Shown here piece after piece: positions 50,245 through 59,430 of a stretch of 64,000 bases of DNA. Positions within the stretch are counted from its first letter, which is position 1, and the number at the start of each line of letters is the position of its first letter. The notes below the pieces were generated by a model. That model did no database searches and was not told the origin of the DNA. It worked only from the letters and a program-made list of their open reading frames with translations. Position numbers and translations under genes: made by a program. Source of the stretch: Candidatus Ruminococcus intestinipullorum (GTDB lineage Bacteria; Bacillota; Clostridia; Lachnospirales; Lachnospiraceae); the NCBI GenBank assembly GCA_018883985.1, contig JAHLFA010000059.1, positions 62,001-126,000 of the forward strand, read 5' to 3'.

Positions 50245-50874
50245 GTGTATATTCGATTAAAAAATGTGACAAAAAGGATAAAACAGGATATTGTGCTGGA
50301 CAACATATCTCTTGAATTTCAGGGAGGAAAATCTTACGGATTACAAGGTAAGAATGGTAGTGGAAAAACGATGCTTATGAGGGCAATCTGTGGTTTAATA
50401 ACCTTAACTGAGGGAGAGGTCGATATTAATGGTGAGATTTTACATAAGGATATTTCCTTTCCGAGAAGTATAGGAGTCTTGTTAGAGAATCCAGCATTTT
50501 TAAATGGCTATACAGGATTAGAGAATTTAAAGCTTTTGGCAGATATCCAAGGGGGAATCGAAGAAAATGAATTAAGAAATTGTCTAGTGAAAGTTGGATT
50601 GGATGCAGATGATAAACGTAGTTATAGAAAATATTCATTGGGTATGAAACAAAAGTTGGGTATTGCCGCTGCAATTATGGGAAATCCAGATATTGTAATT
50701 TTAGACGAGCCAATTAATGCCATTGATGAAGCTGGAGTGGAACAGGTAAGGAGGATTTTTGGTGAACTAAAAGCTAAGGGTTCTATTATTATTGTAGCAT
50801 GTCATGACAGAGAGGAATTGGAATTATTATCAGATGAAATTATAAAAATATCAAAAGGCAGGATTGTAGTATGA
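50245..50874 (+). CDS. ABC transporter ATP-binding protein
   Basis: GLQGKNGSGKTMLMRAICGL, YSLGMKQKLGIAAAIMGNPDIVILDEPINAID. Confidence 0.95.
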   Translation: MYIRLKNVTKRIKQDIVLDNISLEFQGGKSYGLQGKNGSGKTMLMRAICGLITLTEGEVDINGEILHKDISFPRSIGVLLENPAFLNGYTGLENLKLLADIQGGIEENELRNCLVKVGLDADDKRSYRKYSLGMKQKLGIAAAIMGNPDIVILDEPINAIDEAGVEQVRRIFGELKAKGSIIIVACHDREELELLSDEIIKISKGRIVV

Positions 50875-51395
50875 AAATTTATTTGAAAAAAATAATAATG
50901 ATTTTTCTGCTTGTAGTTTTGGGAATTCTATCTGTTGTGAGAATTATGTACGTCAATGCAAAACAACATGTAAAAGAAGTGTATACATATCAGGTAGGTG
51001 AAACATTCGAATATAATAACTTCCAGTTAAAAGTAGAGGAAGTAAATATTTATAACGTGGATGATATGAAAAGAATGTACAAAGAAATTCCCCAAGAGAT
51101 GCTGCCAGAGAATGAAATGCTAATCAAGGTAGAAGTTAAAAATATAGGAAATGAGGAGCAAGTGTTCAATGTTATACCGTTTACTTTACAGTGTGGGATA
51201 GAGAGAGGAAGTTCCCTTGATCCGTACGTATATCCCTATGTAAATCCAGAATTAAATGGAAACGTTGTTCTTGGAAAGGAAGAATCACAAACCGTAACAC
51301 TTGCTTATCCAGTAGATGAGAGTGCGTTAGAAAGAAAAGGGGAAATTAAGTTAATCTTATCTTTATATCCAATAAAATATCAAATAATACTATAA
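50871..51395 (+). CDS. Membrane-anchored DUF5028-like protein
   Basis: N-terminal TM; Ig-like MLIKVEVKNIGNEEQVFNV; family name tentative. Confidence 0.55.
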   Translation: MKIYLKKIIMIFLLVVLGILSVVRIMYVNAKQHVKEVYTYQVGETFEYNNFQLKVEEVNIYNVDDMKRMYKEIPQEMLPENEMLIKVEVKNIGNEEQVFNVIPFTLQCGIERGSSLDPYVYPYVNPELNGNVVLGKEESQTVTLAYPVDESALERKGEIKLILSLYPIKYQIIL

Positions 51396-51493
51396 GAGCC
51401 AAGAGCCTAGGTAAAACTTGACAAAGAAAAAGCAGAACATTAAAATTAGCATATAATAGAATGTGTGAGGAATGCACAGGTAAAGGGGAAATT

Positions 51494-52729
51494 ATGAGTC
51501 AAGTAAAAGAACTTAGGGTTCAAATGTTAGGTGGCTTTTCTATGCTGTATGGGGATCAGCAACTGACTTTTGGGAAGAATGTAGCATCCAAGTCCATGCA
51601 ATTATTACAATTACTTTTATATCGAAAGGACAGTGGAGTTGAACGAAAAGAGTTGATGGACACTCTATATGGAAGGAGTAATCTTTCAGATCCATCTAAC
51701 AATCTTAGGGTATCTGTACATCGATTGAGAAAGCAATTAATAGATGCTGGACTTCCAAAAGAAGAGTACATTCATATAGATGAGGGTGTCTATTGTTGGA
51801 AGAGTAGTTTTCCAGTTTCTATAGATGTGTTGGAATTTCAGGCTCTTATTTGTCAAGCAAAGGAAGTAGAGGATGAGGCAAGAATCAAGCTGTTACACCA
51901 AGCAGTTAATTTATATAGTGGAGATTTTTTGCCAAAATTATCAGGAGAAGATTGGGTTGTTTTAGAATCAGTTGGACATAAAAGAGCGTATGAAGACGCA
52001 TTACGAGAAGTGCTAGTATATCAAAGCAGCAAAGAACAGTATGCCGAGATGCTTAGACTGGCTGGGATTGCCAGTGATTTATATCCATTTGATGAATGGC
52101 AGTCTTATAAAATAGAAGCATTTATGGGAATGGGCAAGGATGAAGAGGCACTACGAGTGTACAATGAAACATCCAAGCTATTTTTTGAAGAACTAGGAAT
52201 TTCTCCATCTGAGAGAATTGAGAATCAGTTTAAAATTATGAGCGATCATATGCGAAATATTCCTAAATTAATTTCTGATATCCAAGATGGATTGCAGGAA
52301 AAAGAAGAGGAAAAGGGTGCATATTACTGTAGCTTTCCAAGTTTTTTGGATGAGTATCGAGTAGTGAAGAGAATCGTAGAGAGAAATGGGGATTCGGTTT
52401 ATCTAATGCTCTGTACACTTATGGATAGTAAGGGAAATCCTATGCAAAGTGGCAAGAAATTAGATGAAATGTCTAAAGAATTAAGAAAAGCAATTAAAGA
52501 TAGTTTGAGAAAAGGCGATTCCTATACGCAATATAGTGCAAATCAGTTCTTGATTTTATTAATTGGAACAAAGGAAGAAAGTTGTCATGTTGTTTCAGAA
52601 CGTATTTCAGAGCATTTGTCTAAGGTTCACAAACATTGGAGAAATTGTGTAGAATATCATATCTCTTCTATTATAGATACGAAGCACGAAGAATCACAAA
52701 TTAACTTTAAACGAAAATCAAATGAATAA
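51494..52729 (+). CDS. BTAD-domain (AfsR/SARP-like) transcriptional regulator
   Basis: RVQMLGGFSMLYGDQQLTF...NNLRVSVHRLRKQL...YSGDFLPKLSGEDWV... winged helix plus TPR-like BTAD. Confidence 0.88.
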   Translation: MSQVKELRVQMLGGFSMLYGDQQLTFGKNVASKSMQLLQLLLYRKDSGVERKELMDTLYGRSNLSDPSNNLRVSVHRLRKQLIDAGLPKEEYIHIDEGVYCWKSSFPVSIDVLEFQALICQAKEVEDEARIKLLHQAVNLYSGDFLPKLSGEDWVVLESVGHKRAYEDALREVLVYQSSKEQYAEMLRLAGIASDLYPFDEWQSYKIEAFMGMGKDEEALRVYNETSKLFFEELGISPSERIENQFKIMSDHMRNIPKLISDIQDGLQEKEEEKGAYYCSFPSFLDEYRVVKRIVERNGDSVYLMLCTLMDSKGNPMQSGKKLDEMSKELRKAIKDSLRKGDSYTQYSANQFLILLIGTKEESCHVVSERISEHLSKVHKHWRNCVEYHISSIIDTKHEESQINFKRKSNE

Positions 52730-52748
52730 TAAGATAGAACTATGGTCA

Positions 52749-52783
52749 AGAAAGCAGGTAGAAATATCTGCTTTCTTTTTTTT
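52749..52783 (+). terminator. Rho-independent terminator after BTAD regulator
   Basis: AGAAAGCAG gtagaaatat CTGCTTTCT TTTTTTT. Confidence 0.9.
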
Positions 52784-52899
52784 GCAAAAAATTTTAAAAA
52801 ATGGAAAATTTTACCGTACTGTAATGCCAACTGTTAATGGTAGGGTATGTAAAATAAAACCATCCGATGCAGGAGTAAGGCAGATAGAAGGTGAGAAGG

Positions 52900-53352
52900 A
52901 TGTGGACACCAAACTTGATTGTAGTGTGTGTGGATAATGTTGATAACGAAGTTTACCAAGGTCGAATCTATCATCTTTATAGGAATCAGCCAATTTACTT
53001 TGCAAATATATTACAAATGATTAAGTGGATGGAAGCTTTTTATAATGAACTTGAATTTCCAAAATCATCTACAAAAGATCGATATTTTGTAAAGAAAAAG
53101 TATCCAATGTTACAGGGAGGGAAGAGAGTGTTAAGTAAGAATCAAATTATGAAGCAAAAAGGAAAACAAGGAACCTTCCTAGTTCGAGTTCAATATCGAC
53201 AAAATGCAACTTGGCAAGGACAGATTACATGGGTTGAAGGTCAAGAAACAAAATCCTTCCGAAGTGTGTTGGAGATGTTGAAGCTAATGGATAACGTCAT
53301 TGATATAGAAGAAGAAAGGAAAGGAGAGGCGATTGGCTATGAAGAAGAATAG
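52900..53352 (+). CDS. Uncharacterised small protein with two-fold internal repeat
   Basis: Good ORF (alternative GTG start 52891) abutting adhesin gene; halves share xVxV...QGxI......F...L.M.K.M. Confidence 0.7.
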   Translation: MWTPNLIVVCVDNVDNEVYQGRIYHLYRNQPIYFANILQMIKWMEAFYNELEFPKSSTKDRYFVKKKYPMLQGGKRVLSKNQIMKQKGKQGTFLVRVQYRQNATWQGQITWVEGQETKSFRSVLEMLKLMDNVIDIEEERKGEAIGYEEE

Positions 53353-56300
53353 AGTAAAAAGGTTTCTGGCAGGGTTGTTATGTTTTAGTATGATTGGCAG
53401 CACAAATTTACTAGCCTTTGCTGAAACAACAGGGCAACAAGAGGTTCAGGTGGTAGAATCTACGGAAGAAACAACAGAGTTAGAAGCAGTAGAAGAACCA
53501 GAAGAAATCACAGAGCCAGAAGTAGTAGAAGAAGAACCAGAAGAAATCACAGAGCCAGAAGTAGTAGAGGAAGTGACGGAAGAAATTACAGAGCCAGAGG
53601 TAGTAGAAGAAGTAACGGAAGAAATTACAGAGCCAGAGGTAGTAGAAGAAGTAACAGAAGAAGCCACAGAGCCAGAGGTAGTAGAGGAAGAAACGGAAGA
53701 AACTACAGAGCCAGAGGTGGTAGAGGAAGAAACTACAGAGCAAGAAGTAGTAGAAGAAACAACAAATAGTGTAGAGCAACAGGTAGAACTACAAATTGGA
53801 AATCATGATTATAAAATTATAGATTTAGAAAATAATGGGATTACACTTTGGAAATATCAAAGTATGCTCACAGAAATGAAAAATCAAATAGAAAGTAATG
53901 ATGGAACAAATATCCCAATTTTAAATTGGAGGCGTTCAAGTAATTCTGTAGAAGTTCCAAAAGTTGGGCATGGTAGCAACGGTGACTGGAAATGGCCAGA
54001 TGTAGTAGATGACCTAGCTTTAGACATCACAGATGAAGCAGCTGTTTGGGATGGCTCCCGATTAGTTAAAGGAGCAGTTAATCATGTAGCAAAGAGTGAA
54101 GATTATATAAAAGATAATCAGATTACATCAGTAGATGGGAATTTGTATGATTCTGCCACATGGGATTGTGGTGAATTATCTGGAGGAACTGCAAGGTTGT
54201 TTAGGTTTCAGGGTGTTTTTGATATAGGAAACCTAAATCCAAATGATTATGCATTTACAATAGAACCTATGATAACAGGTGGAAACAAAGAAATTTATAT
54301 TAATGATGATATGTTTGTATTTGTTTATCCTGTAGATGAAAATGGAAGCCCAGTAGTAGAGATATCAGATAATAATTTTCTAGCTTATCTAGCTTTCTGG
54401 ACAGGAACTATATATAACAATGGAGCTTCAGAAATAGATGATGTAACAGAATTTCATAATATTTCGGGAACCCCAGCAAGTTGGGATCAAGATAATGTTC
54501 ATGAAAATGTTCTTGGAAAGTTAACAGATGGATGGAATGTAGAGGCAACAGAGGATAATGCAGGAAATATTATTCAAACATCTTACAATCAGGGTGGATA
54601 TACAAGATATGCGATAGATATTTTTGTAGATGATTATGCTGGAAGTGGTGGAATGTATCGCCCAGTTATGACTGCATCTTATGTAGAAAAGCATCAAATA
54701 GAGTTCTATAAAGTGGACCAATATGGAGAGCCATTAGAAGGAGCAGAATTTGAGTTAAGACGAGGCTCAACTCGTTATACAGGATTTTCTGATGAAAATG
54801 GTAAAGTTTCTATCACTCTTGTGCCAGGTCAATACACCATGAAAGAAATAAAAGCACCAGAGAATTGTGAATCGTTAAATGAAAATACGAAATGGAAAGT
54901 TGTTGTTGGAAGTAACGGTGGTTACACAATTGAAGCAATTGAACACAGCAATTTAAAAGTAGAAGATAACAAATATTTTATTAAAAATCAATCCATATTG
55001 GAAACGGAGATTTCATTTATAAAAACAGATGAAAAAGGAAGCCCAATAAAAGGAGTAGAATTTGTTTTAACGAACGAAGAGGGAGGGAAAGAGAGTTATA
55101 CAGCAACATCAGATGAGAATGGTGTTGTAAAAATAGTAGATGTTCCAAAAGGAACGTACACAATGAAAGAAAAAACAGTACCTGAAGGATACTTAAAATC
55201 AGGTCCATGGACAGTGGAAGTAGAGTCGGGGCGTAAATGTACAATTGATGGTCCAAATCTAACAACTCGAAATGGACAGTATCAAATTATGAACTACAAA
55301 TTTGAATCAAGTATCCAAGTTGATAAAAAAGTTGAAGTAGTAGATTATGACCAAAGAACATACGAAATTACGTTGTCAGCAAAATCCATTCTTAGTCAAA
55401 TTCAACAAGGAGAGCCAGTAGACATTGTTTTAGCTGTGGATACATCAAGATCTATGGATTTCCCAGGAAGTCTAAAAGCTATAGGAGATGCAACAACATT
55501 TAAAAGTTTGGATAAATCTCAAACGTACTATTATATCGGAACAACATCAGCAGCAACGGTATATGAAGTTCGATATAAAAGAGATGCTTGGTACTATAAG
55601 GATAGTTCTAATCCAGATGAAGAGGATGAAGGAACAAAGATTACAAGAAATTCTGATATTTTGCAATCAGATGAGAAATATGTTTTCTATCAATCAGTTG
55701 GAGAGGCTACTCGTTTATATTACTTAAAAGAGGCATTAAATAACTTTATTAACGAATTTGCAAGAATTTCAGAAGAGAATGGATTGGAAAATCGAATTGG
55801 CTTAGTTACTTTTGCAGAAGATTCAGAAATTAAATGTGAATTAAATACAATTTCTGAAAATAAAGAAGCAATATTAAATGAAATAAATGGAATTAAGACA
55901 GCAAGTGGAACAAATCAGGCAGGAGCATTAGATGATGCAAATACGATGTTGACAGAAACGGAAAATAAACAATATGTACTTCTTCTTACTGATGGAGCAC
56001 CTAACTGGAAAGATAAGGACGGTCACACTGTTGGAGAAGTGGAAGCATGGAAAACCATTGGTGCGCTAGCGGGTGACATCAAGGGTAAAGGTGCTACGCT
56101 TATGACCATAGGAGTTGGACTCAACTATGTAAAAGGTGCAGAGGCGAAGTTAGCGAATATTGCATCTGAGGATTCAAAAGGAAATCCATATGCTTATCAA
56201 ACAGAAAATGCAGATAACCTAGTAGAATTGTTTGAAGGAATGCTAGCAACAATTGTGACAGGTATTCCAGTTGAAAATGTAACAATTACAGATATCATCG

Positions 56301-57523
56301 ACCCAAGATTCCAGTTAGTTGGAGAACTAGGAGATGTGAATTATAGCGAAGATACAGGAACACTTACTTGGGAGAACGTAACCATACCATATGTAATAAG
56401 TGGAAGAAAAGGTTGGGAAGTGAAATTTACAGTTCAGGCAAAAGACGATTTTATGGGAGGAAATGTAATTCCGACAAATGGAGCAGGTTCAGGAGTTTCT
56501 AAAGACGGTATTACAATTGCATTTCCACAACCAATGGTAAATGTGAAACTTCTTGATTTAGAACTTCCAAATCTGGAGATTGCATACTTCAAAGGAGATG
56601 AAATCCAAGTATCTGAATTTCCAAGAGAGTTGTTAAATGGAAGTGAGATTTATCTTGATGTAGATAACAACAATGAACTAACGGAAGGCAGTGAAAGTGC
56701 ATTAGAAGAACAGCAGGTTCAAACAATCTTGAATTTAACTCAAGAGGAATGGGAAGCTATACTTCAAGGTAAACAAGTTGCCAAAGATTATATTTACTCT
56801 GGAACGACAGAAAAAGTTGGAACATTTATTTACCAATTTGAAGCAGTAGATGGAAAAGGTGAGTTAAAGAACCACATAGCAAATCAGGCAGGAAGTCCAG
56901 CAGAGGTATATAAATTGACAATACAATACCAAGCAGATCAAAAGAATGGGCAAGATAGAATCCCAGGTACTGCTGTAAAAGATGTTCAAGCAAGTGGTCA
57001 ATATCAAGTATTTGTAATAGATGGAAAAATTGATATTTCTAAACAGATTCTAGAAGTAAATCCAAACTTAGAAGGAGATGCAATTTTTACCTTTAAGATT
57101 GAGAGATTGAATGAAAAAGGCAATGCAGAAGAGGTATTTTATAGAACCATTCGTATGGATCAAGCAGGAGTTATGCATGCTGAATCATTAACAGGACTTG
57201 CAAAAGGAACATACAAAATAACAGAGCTTGAAACACAAAAGTATGAGCTTGATAGTATAAGTATGACAGAGAGAAACATAGAGGAAAGTACTCCTGTTAA
57301 TATGGAAGAGAAGTCTATTACATTTACGATAGGAGAGCAGCACATTGAAAAGAATGTCACAGGATATACTTGCAAAGACCAAGAAGCTCAAGTGTTGTTT
57401 GAAAATGAAAAGGATTCACCAAAATCAAACACTGATACGGATGTTAGATTGAATCGTTTTGTAAAGAAAGATGGAAAGTGGGTTATTGAATCTTATGAAA
57501 CTCCACAAAATCCAGAGAAGTAG
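53339..57523 (+). CDS. Large surface protein: signal peptide, acidic repeats, SpaA/Cna-B-like domains, VWA domain; no C-terminal anchor
   Basis: Signal RFLAGLLCFSMIGSTNLLAFAE; SpaA HQIEFYKVDQYGEPLEGAEFEL and TEISFIKTDEKGSPIKGVEFVLT; VWA DIVLAVDTSRSM ... LLLTDGAPN. Confidence 0.9.
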   Translation: MKKNRVKRFLAGLLCFSMIGSTNLLAFAETTGQQEVQVVESTEETTELEAVEEPEEITEPEVVEEEPEEITEPEVVEEVTEEITEPEVVEEVTEEITEPEVVEEVTEEATEPEVVEEETEETTEPEVVEEETTEQEVVEETTNSVEQQVELQIGNHDYKIIDLENNGITLWKYQSMLTEMKNQIESNDGTNIPILNWRRSSNSVEVPKVGHGSNGDWKWPDVVDDLALDITDEAAVWDGSRLVKGAVNHVAKSEDYIKDNQITSVDGNLYDSATWDCGELSGGTARLFRFQGVFDIGNLNPNDYAFTIEPMITGGNKEIYINDDMFVFVYPVDENGSPVVEISDNNFLAYLAFWTGTIYNNGASEIDDVTEFHNISGTPASWDQDNVHENVLGKLTDGWNVEATEDNAGNIIQTSYNQGGYTRYAIDIFVDDYAGSGGMYRPVMTASYVEKHQIEFYKVDQYGEPLEGAEFELRRGSTRYTGFSDENGKVSITLVPGQYTMKEIKAPENCESLNENTKWKVVVGSNGGYTIEAIEHSNLKVEDNKYFIKNQSILETEISFIKTDEKGSPIKGVEFVLTNEEGGKESYTATSDENGVVKIVDVPKGTYTMKEKTVPEGYLKSGPWTVEVESGRKCTIDGPNLTTRNGQYQIMNYKFESSIQVDKKVEVVDYDQRTYEITLSAKSILSQIQQGEPVDIVLAVDTSRSMDFPGSLKAIGDATTFKSLDKSQTYYYIGTTSAATVYEVRYKRDAWYYKDSSNPDEEDEGTKITRNSDILQSDEKYVFYQSVGEATRLYYLKEALNNFINEFARISEENGLENRIGLVTFAEDSEIKCELNTISENKEAILNEINGIKTASGTNQAGALDDANTMLTETENKQYVLLLTDGAPNWKDKDGHTVGEVEAWKTIGALAGDIKGKGATLMTIGVGLNYVKGAEAKLANIASEDSKGNPYAYQTENADNLVELFEGMLATIVTGIPVENVTITDIIDPRFQLVGELGDVNYSEDTGTLTWENVTIPYVISGRKGWEVKFTVQAKDDFMGGNVIPTNGAGSGVSKDGITIAFPQPMVNVKLLDLELPNLEIAYFKGDEIQVSEFPRELLNGSEIYLDVDNNNELTEGSESALEEQQVQTILNLTQEEWEAILQGKQVAKDYIYSGTTEKVGTFIYQFEAVDGKGELKNHIANQAGSPAEVYKLTIQYQADQKNGQDRIPGTAVKDVQASGQYQVFVIDGKIDISKQILEVNPNLEGDAIFTFKIERLNEKGNAEEVFYRTIRMDQAGVMHAESLTGLAKGTYKITELETQKYELDSISMTERNIEESTPVNMEEKSITFTIGEQHIEKNVTGYTCKDQEAQVLFENEKDSPKSNTDTDVRLNRFVKKDGKWVIESYETPQNPEK
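53495..53760 (+). repeat. 39-bp tandem coding repeat, about 6.8 units (EEITEPEVVEEVT)
   Basis: 13-aa units EPEEITEPEVVEE x2, VTEEITEPEVVEE x2, VTEEATEPEVVEE, ETEETTEPEVVEE, ETTEQEVVEE. Confidence 0.9.
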
Positions 57524-57544
57524 TGAGAAAGGAGGGAATAGAGT

Positions 57545-58129
57545 ATGAAAAAATTTAAGATAACGTCGTTTAAAACGTTTGGAATCTCAGCTTTCTTGCT
57601 AACAGTTATTATAGGAGTCACAATAACAGTTGCTCTTGAAGTAGCACAGTCAAACTTTATAACAAATACCTTTGCAACAAGCAAAATTGATACAGAAATA
57701 GAGGAAGACATAAGTGTAGACGGTGAAACGTTGAATAAGAGGGTATCGGTAAAGAATGTAGAAGATGCTACGGCTGATGCTTATATAAGAGTACGATTAA
57801 CAAAAAGCCCAGAGGATGCTTCTATCCAACTTATTTATAGCGAGGGTGCTTTAAGCACCCCCGTAGCAAAAGAGAATACTTGGATTGATGGTGGAGATGG
57901 TTTTTACTATTATCGCTATTCTGTTGCACCAGGAACAGAAACAACCGAGTTACTAAGTGGAGTAGATGCAAAAGGGTTTGAGGGAAACTTTGATGTGATT
58001 GTATATCAGGAGTCTTGTATTGCAGCAGAAGAAAATCGTTATAGCTTAGGGGAAGAAAATGTACCAACAGACTTAAGTACAATTAAGTCTACATTTGAGA
58101 GGGCAACAGAAATAAAGGAAGAACAATAA
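57545..58129 (+). CDS. SipW-dependent/TasA-like exported protein 1
   Basis: N-terminal hydrophobic segment then SNFITNTFATSKIDTEIEED; short beta-rich body; adjacent to sipW. Confidence 0.75.
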   Translation: MKKFKITSFKTFGISAFLLTVIIGVTITVALEVAQSNFITNTFATSKIDTEIEEDISVDGETLNKRVSVKNVEDATADAYIRVRLTKSPEDASIQLIYSEGALSTPVAKENTWIDGGDGFYYYRYSVAPGTETTELLSGVDAKGFEGNFDVIVYQESCIAAEENRYSLGEENVPTDLSTIKSTFERATEIKEEQ

Positions 58130-58141
58130 GAGAGGTGGGGC

Positions 58142-58678
58142 ATGATGTTAAAAAAGATTTGTAATTTTCTATCGGGAATCATCGTGTGTGTACTGGCAAT
58201 GTTGGCATCGGCATTGTTAATACCAAAAGCAATGGGATATGAAGAAATGGCAGTTTTAACAGGCAGTATGGAGCCAGAGTATCCCGTAGGATCTTTGATT
58301 TACGTAAAGCAAATAGATCCAAATCTACTTCAAGTAGACGATGTGATTACTTATCGTATGGGAGAGGATACAGTAGTTACTCACCGTATTGTAGAAATGA
58401 ATTTGAAAGAAGGCACAGTAATTACAAAAGGTGATGCCAATGAAAAAGAAGATGGCAAGCCAGTTGAGTTTAATCAAATTATAGGAAAAGCAGAATTCAA
58501 AATCCCTTATCTTGGATATGTAAGCATGAATATTAAAACACAAACAGGGATTATGGCAATTTGTGGAGTATTGATTGCAATTATTCTGTTAACATTTATT
58601 CCAGAAATTTTTTCAAATGAAGAAGAGGTGAAAAAAATCTCAAAAAAGAAAAACCGTTTAGAAGCAAAAAACATGTAA
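58142..58678 (+). CDS. sipW: Signal peptidase I, SipW type (Ser-His)
   Basis: LTGSMEPEYPVGSLIYVK, TVVTHRIVEM, ITKGDANEKEDGKPV. Confidence 0.93.
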   Translation: MMLKKICNFLSGIIVCVLAMLASALLIPKAMGYEEMAVLTGSMEPEYPVGSLIYVKQIDPNLLQVDDVITYRMGEDTVVTHRIVEMNLKEGTVITKGDANEKEDGKPVEFNQIIGKAEFKIPYLGYVSMNIKTQTGIMAICGVLIAIILLTFIPEIFSNEEEVKKISKKKNRLEAKNM

Positions 58679-58692
58679 AGGAGAGGATTATT

Positions 58693-59403
58693 ATGATGAA
58701 GAAAAAATTAATGTTAGCGGCAGTATCTACAGGTTTGGTGGCAGCAGTAGGAGTTGGAGGCACATTGGCATATCTGAGTGCACAGTCAGAACAAGTAACA
58801 AATACCTTTGCTGTAGGAGAAGGATACATTGAAGAAGAAGGTGGAGATGCCAAAGGAATTTGGCTAGATGAAACATTGGTGGATTCAGAAACAGGAGAAC
58901 CAGTAGTTCCAGCACAACGTACTCTTGAAAATGAGTATAATGATTTACTTCCTGCAGATACGAGAATGAAAGATCCTACAGTATCAATGATAGGTGGTTC
59001 TGTTGATTCTTATGTATTTGTCAAAGTAGATGGAGTTGATGAACTAAATGAAAAAGGAGTTTCTGTTCAAGACTTTAATGGAGATGATTGGCAGCTAGTA
59101 GCTCCAGAGGGAGAAGGCACAATGGATGGAATCTACATTTATAAAGGAGATGACCTTTCTTATGCAGATGCCCAAGGAAATAAAGTTGTAAAAGTTAGTG
59201 ATCAGGAAAAAGGAACAAAAATAACATTATCTACGGTATTTGAAAGTATCTATGTAGATTCCAATATTACACAAGACGGGTTAGAAGCTTTACAAGGCAA
59301 CTTAAATGATATTGTACTTCAGGCTGTTGCAGTGCAGGCAGATAACAATACAGCAGACAATGCACTAGAACAAGCAGAAGCTATATTAAATGGAGAACAG
59401 TAA
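58693..59403 (+). CDS. SipW-dependent/TasA-like exported protein 2
   Basis: GVGGTLAYLSAQSEQVTNTFAVGEG. Confidence 0.88.
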   Translation: MMKKKLMLAAVSTGLVAAVGVGGTLAYLSAQSEQVTNTFAVGEGYIEEEGGDAKGIWLDETLVDSETGEPVVPAQRTLENEYNDLLPADTRMKDPTVSMIGGSVDSYVFVKVDGVDELNEKGVSVQDFNGDDWQLVAPEGEGTMDGIYIYKGDDLSYADAQGNKVVKVSDQEKGTKITLSTVFESIYVDSNITQDGLEALQGNLNDIVLQAVAVQADNNTADNALEQAEAILNGEQ

Positions 59404-59430
59404 AAGATTTTATATAAGGAGGATACGGTC

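Noticed and set aside
52722-52937. 71-aa plus-strand ORF after the BTAD regulator
   Set aside because: Crosses a strong rho-independent terminator (AGAAAGCAG...CTGCTTTCTTTTTTTT)
53446-53779. Two minus-strand ORFs opposite the adhesin repeats
   Set aside because: Low-complexity translations (SSVTSSTTSGSVI...) are mirror artefacts of the 39-bp coding repeat
55488-55727. 79-aa plus-strand ORF inside the VWA gene
   Set aside because: Alternative frame inside a clear 1396-aa CDS, no RBS
53339-57523. Interpreting the missing LPXTG as a frameshift pseudogene
   Set aside because: Immediate downstream RBS and start of the next gene leave no space for a lost anchor within this locus, though orthologue comparison is still needed
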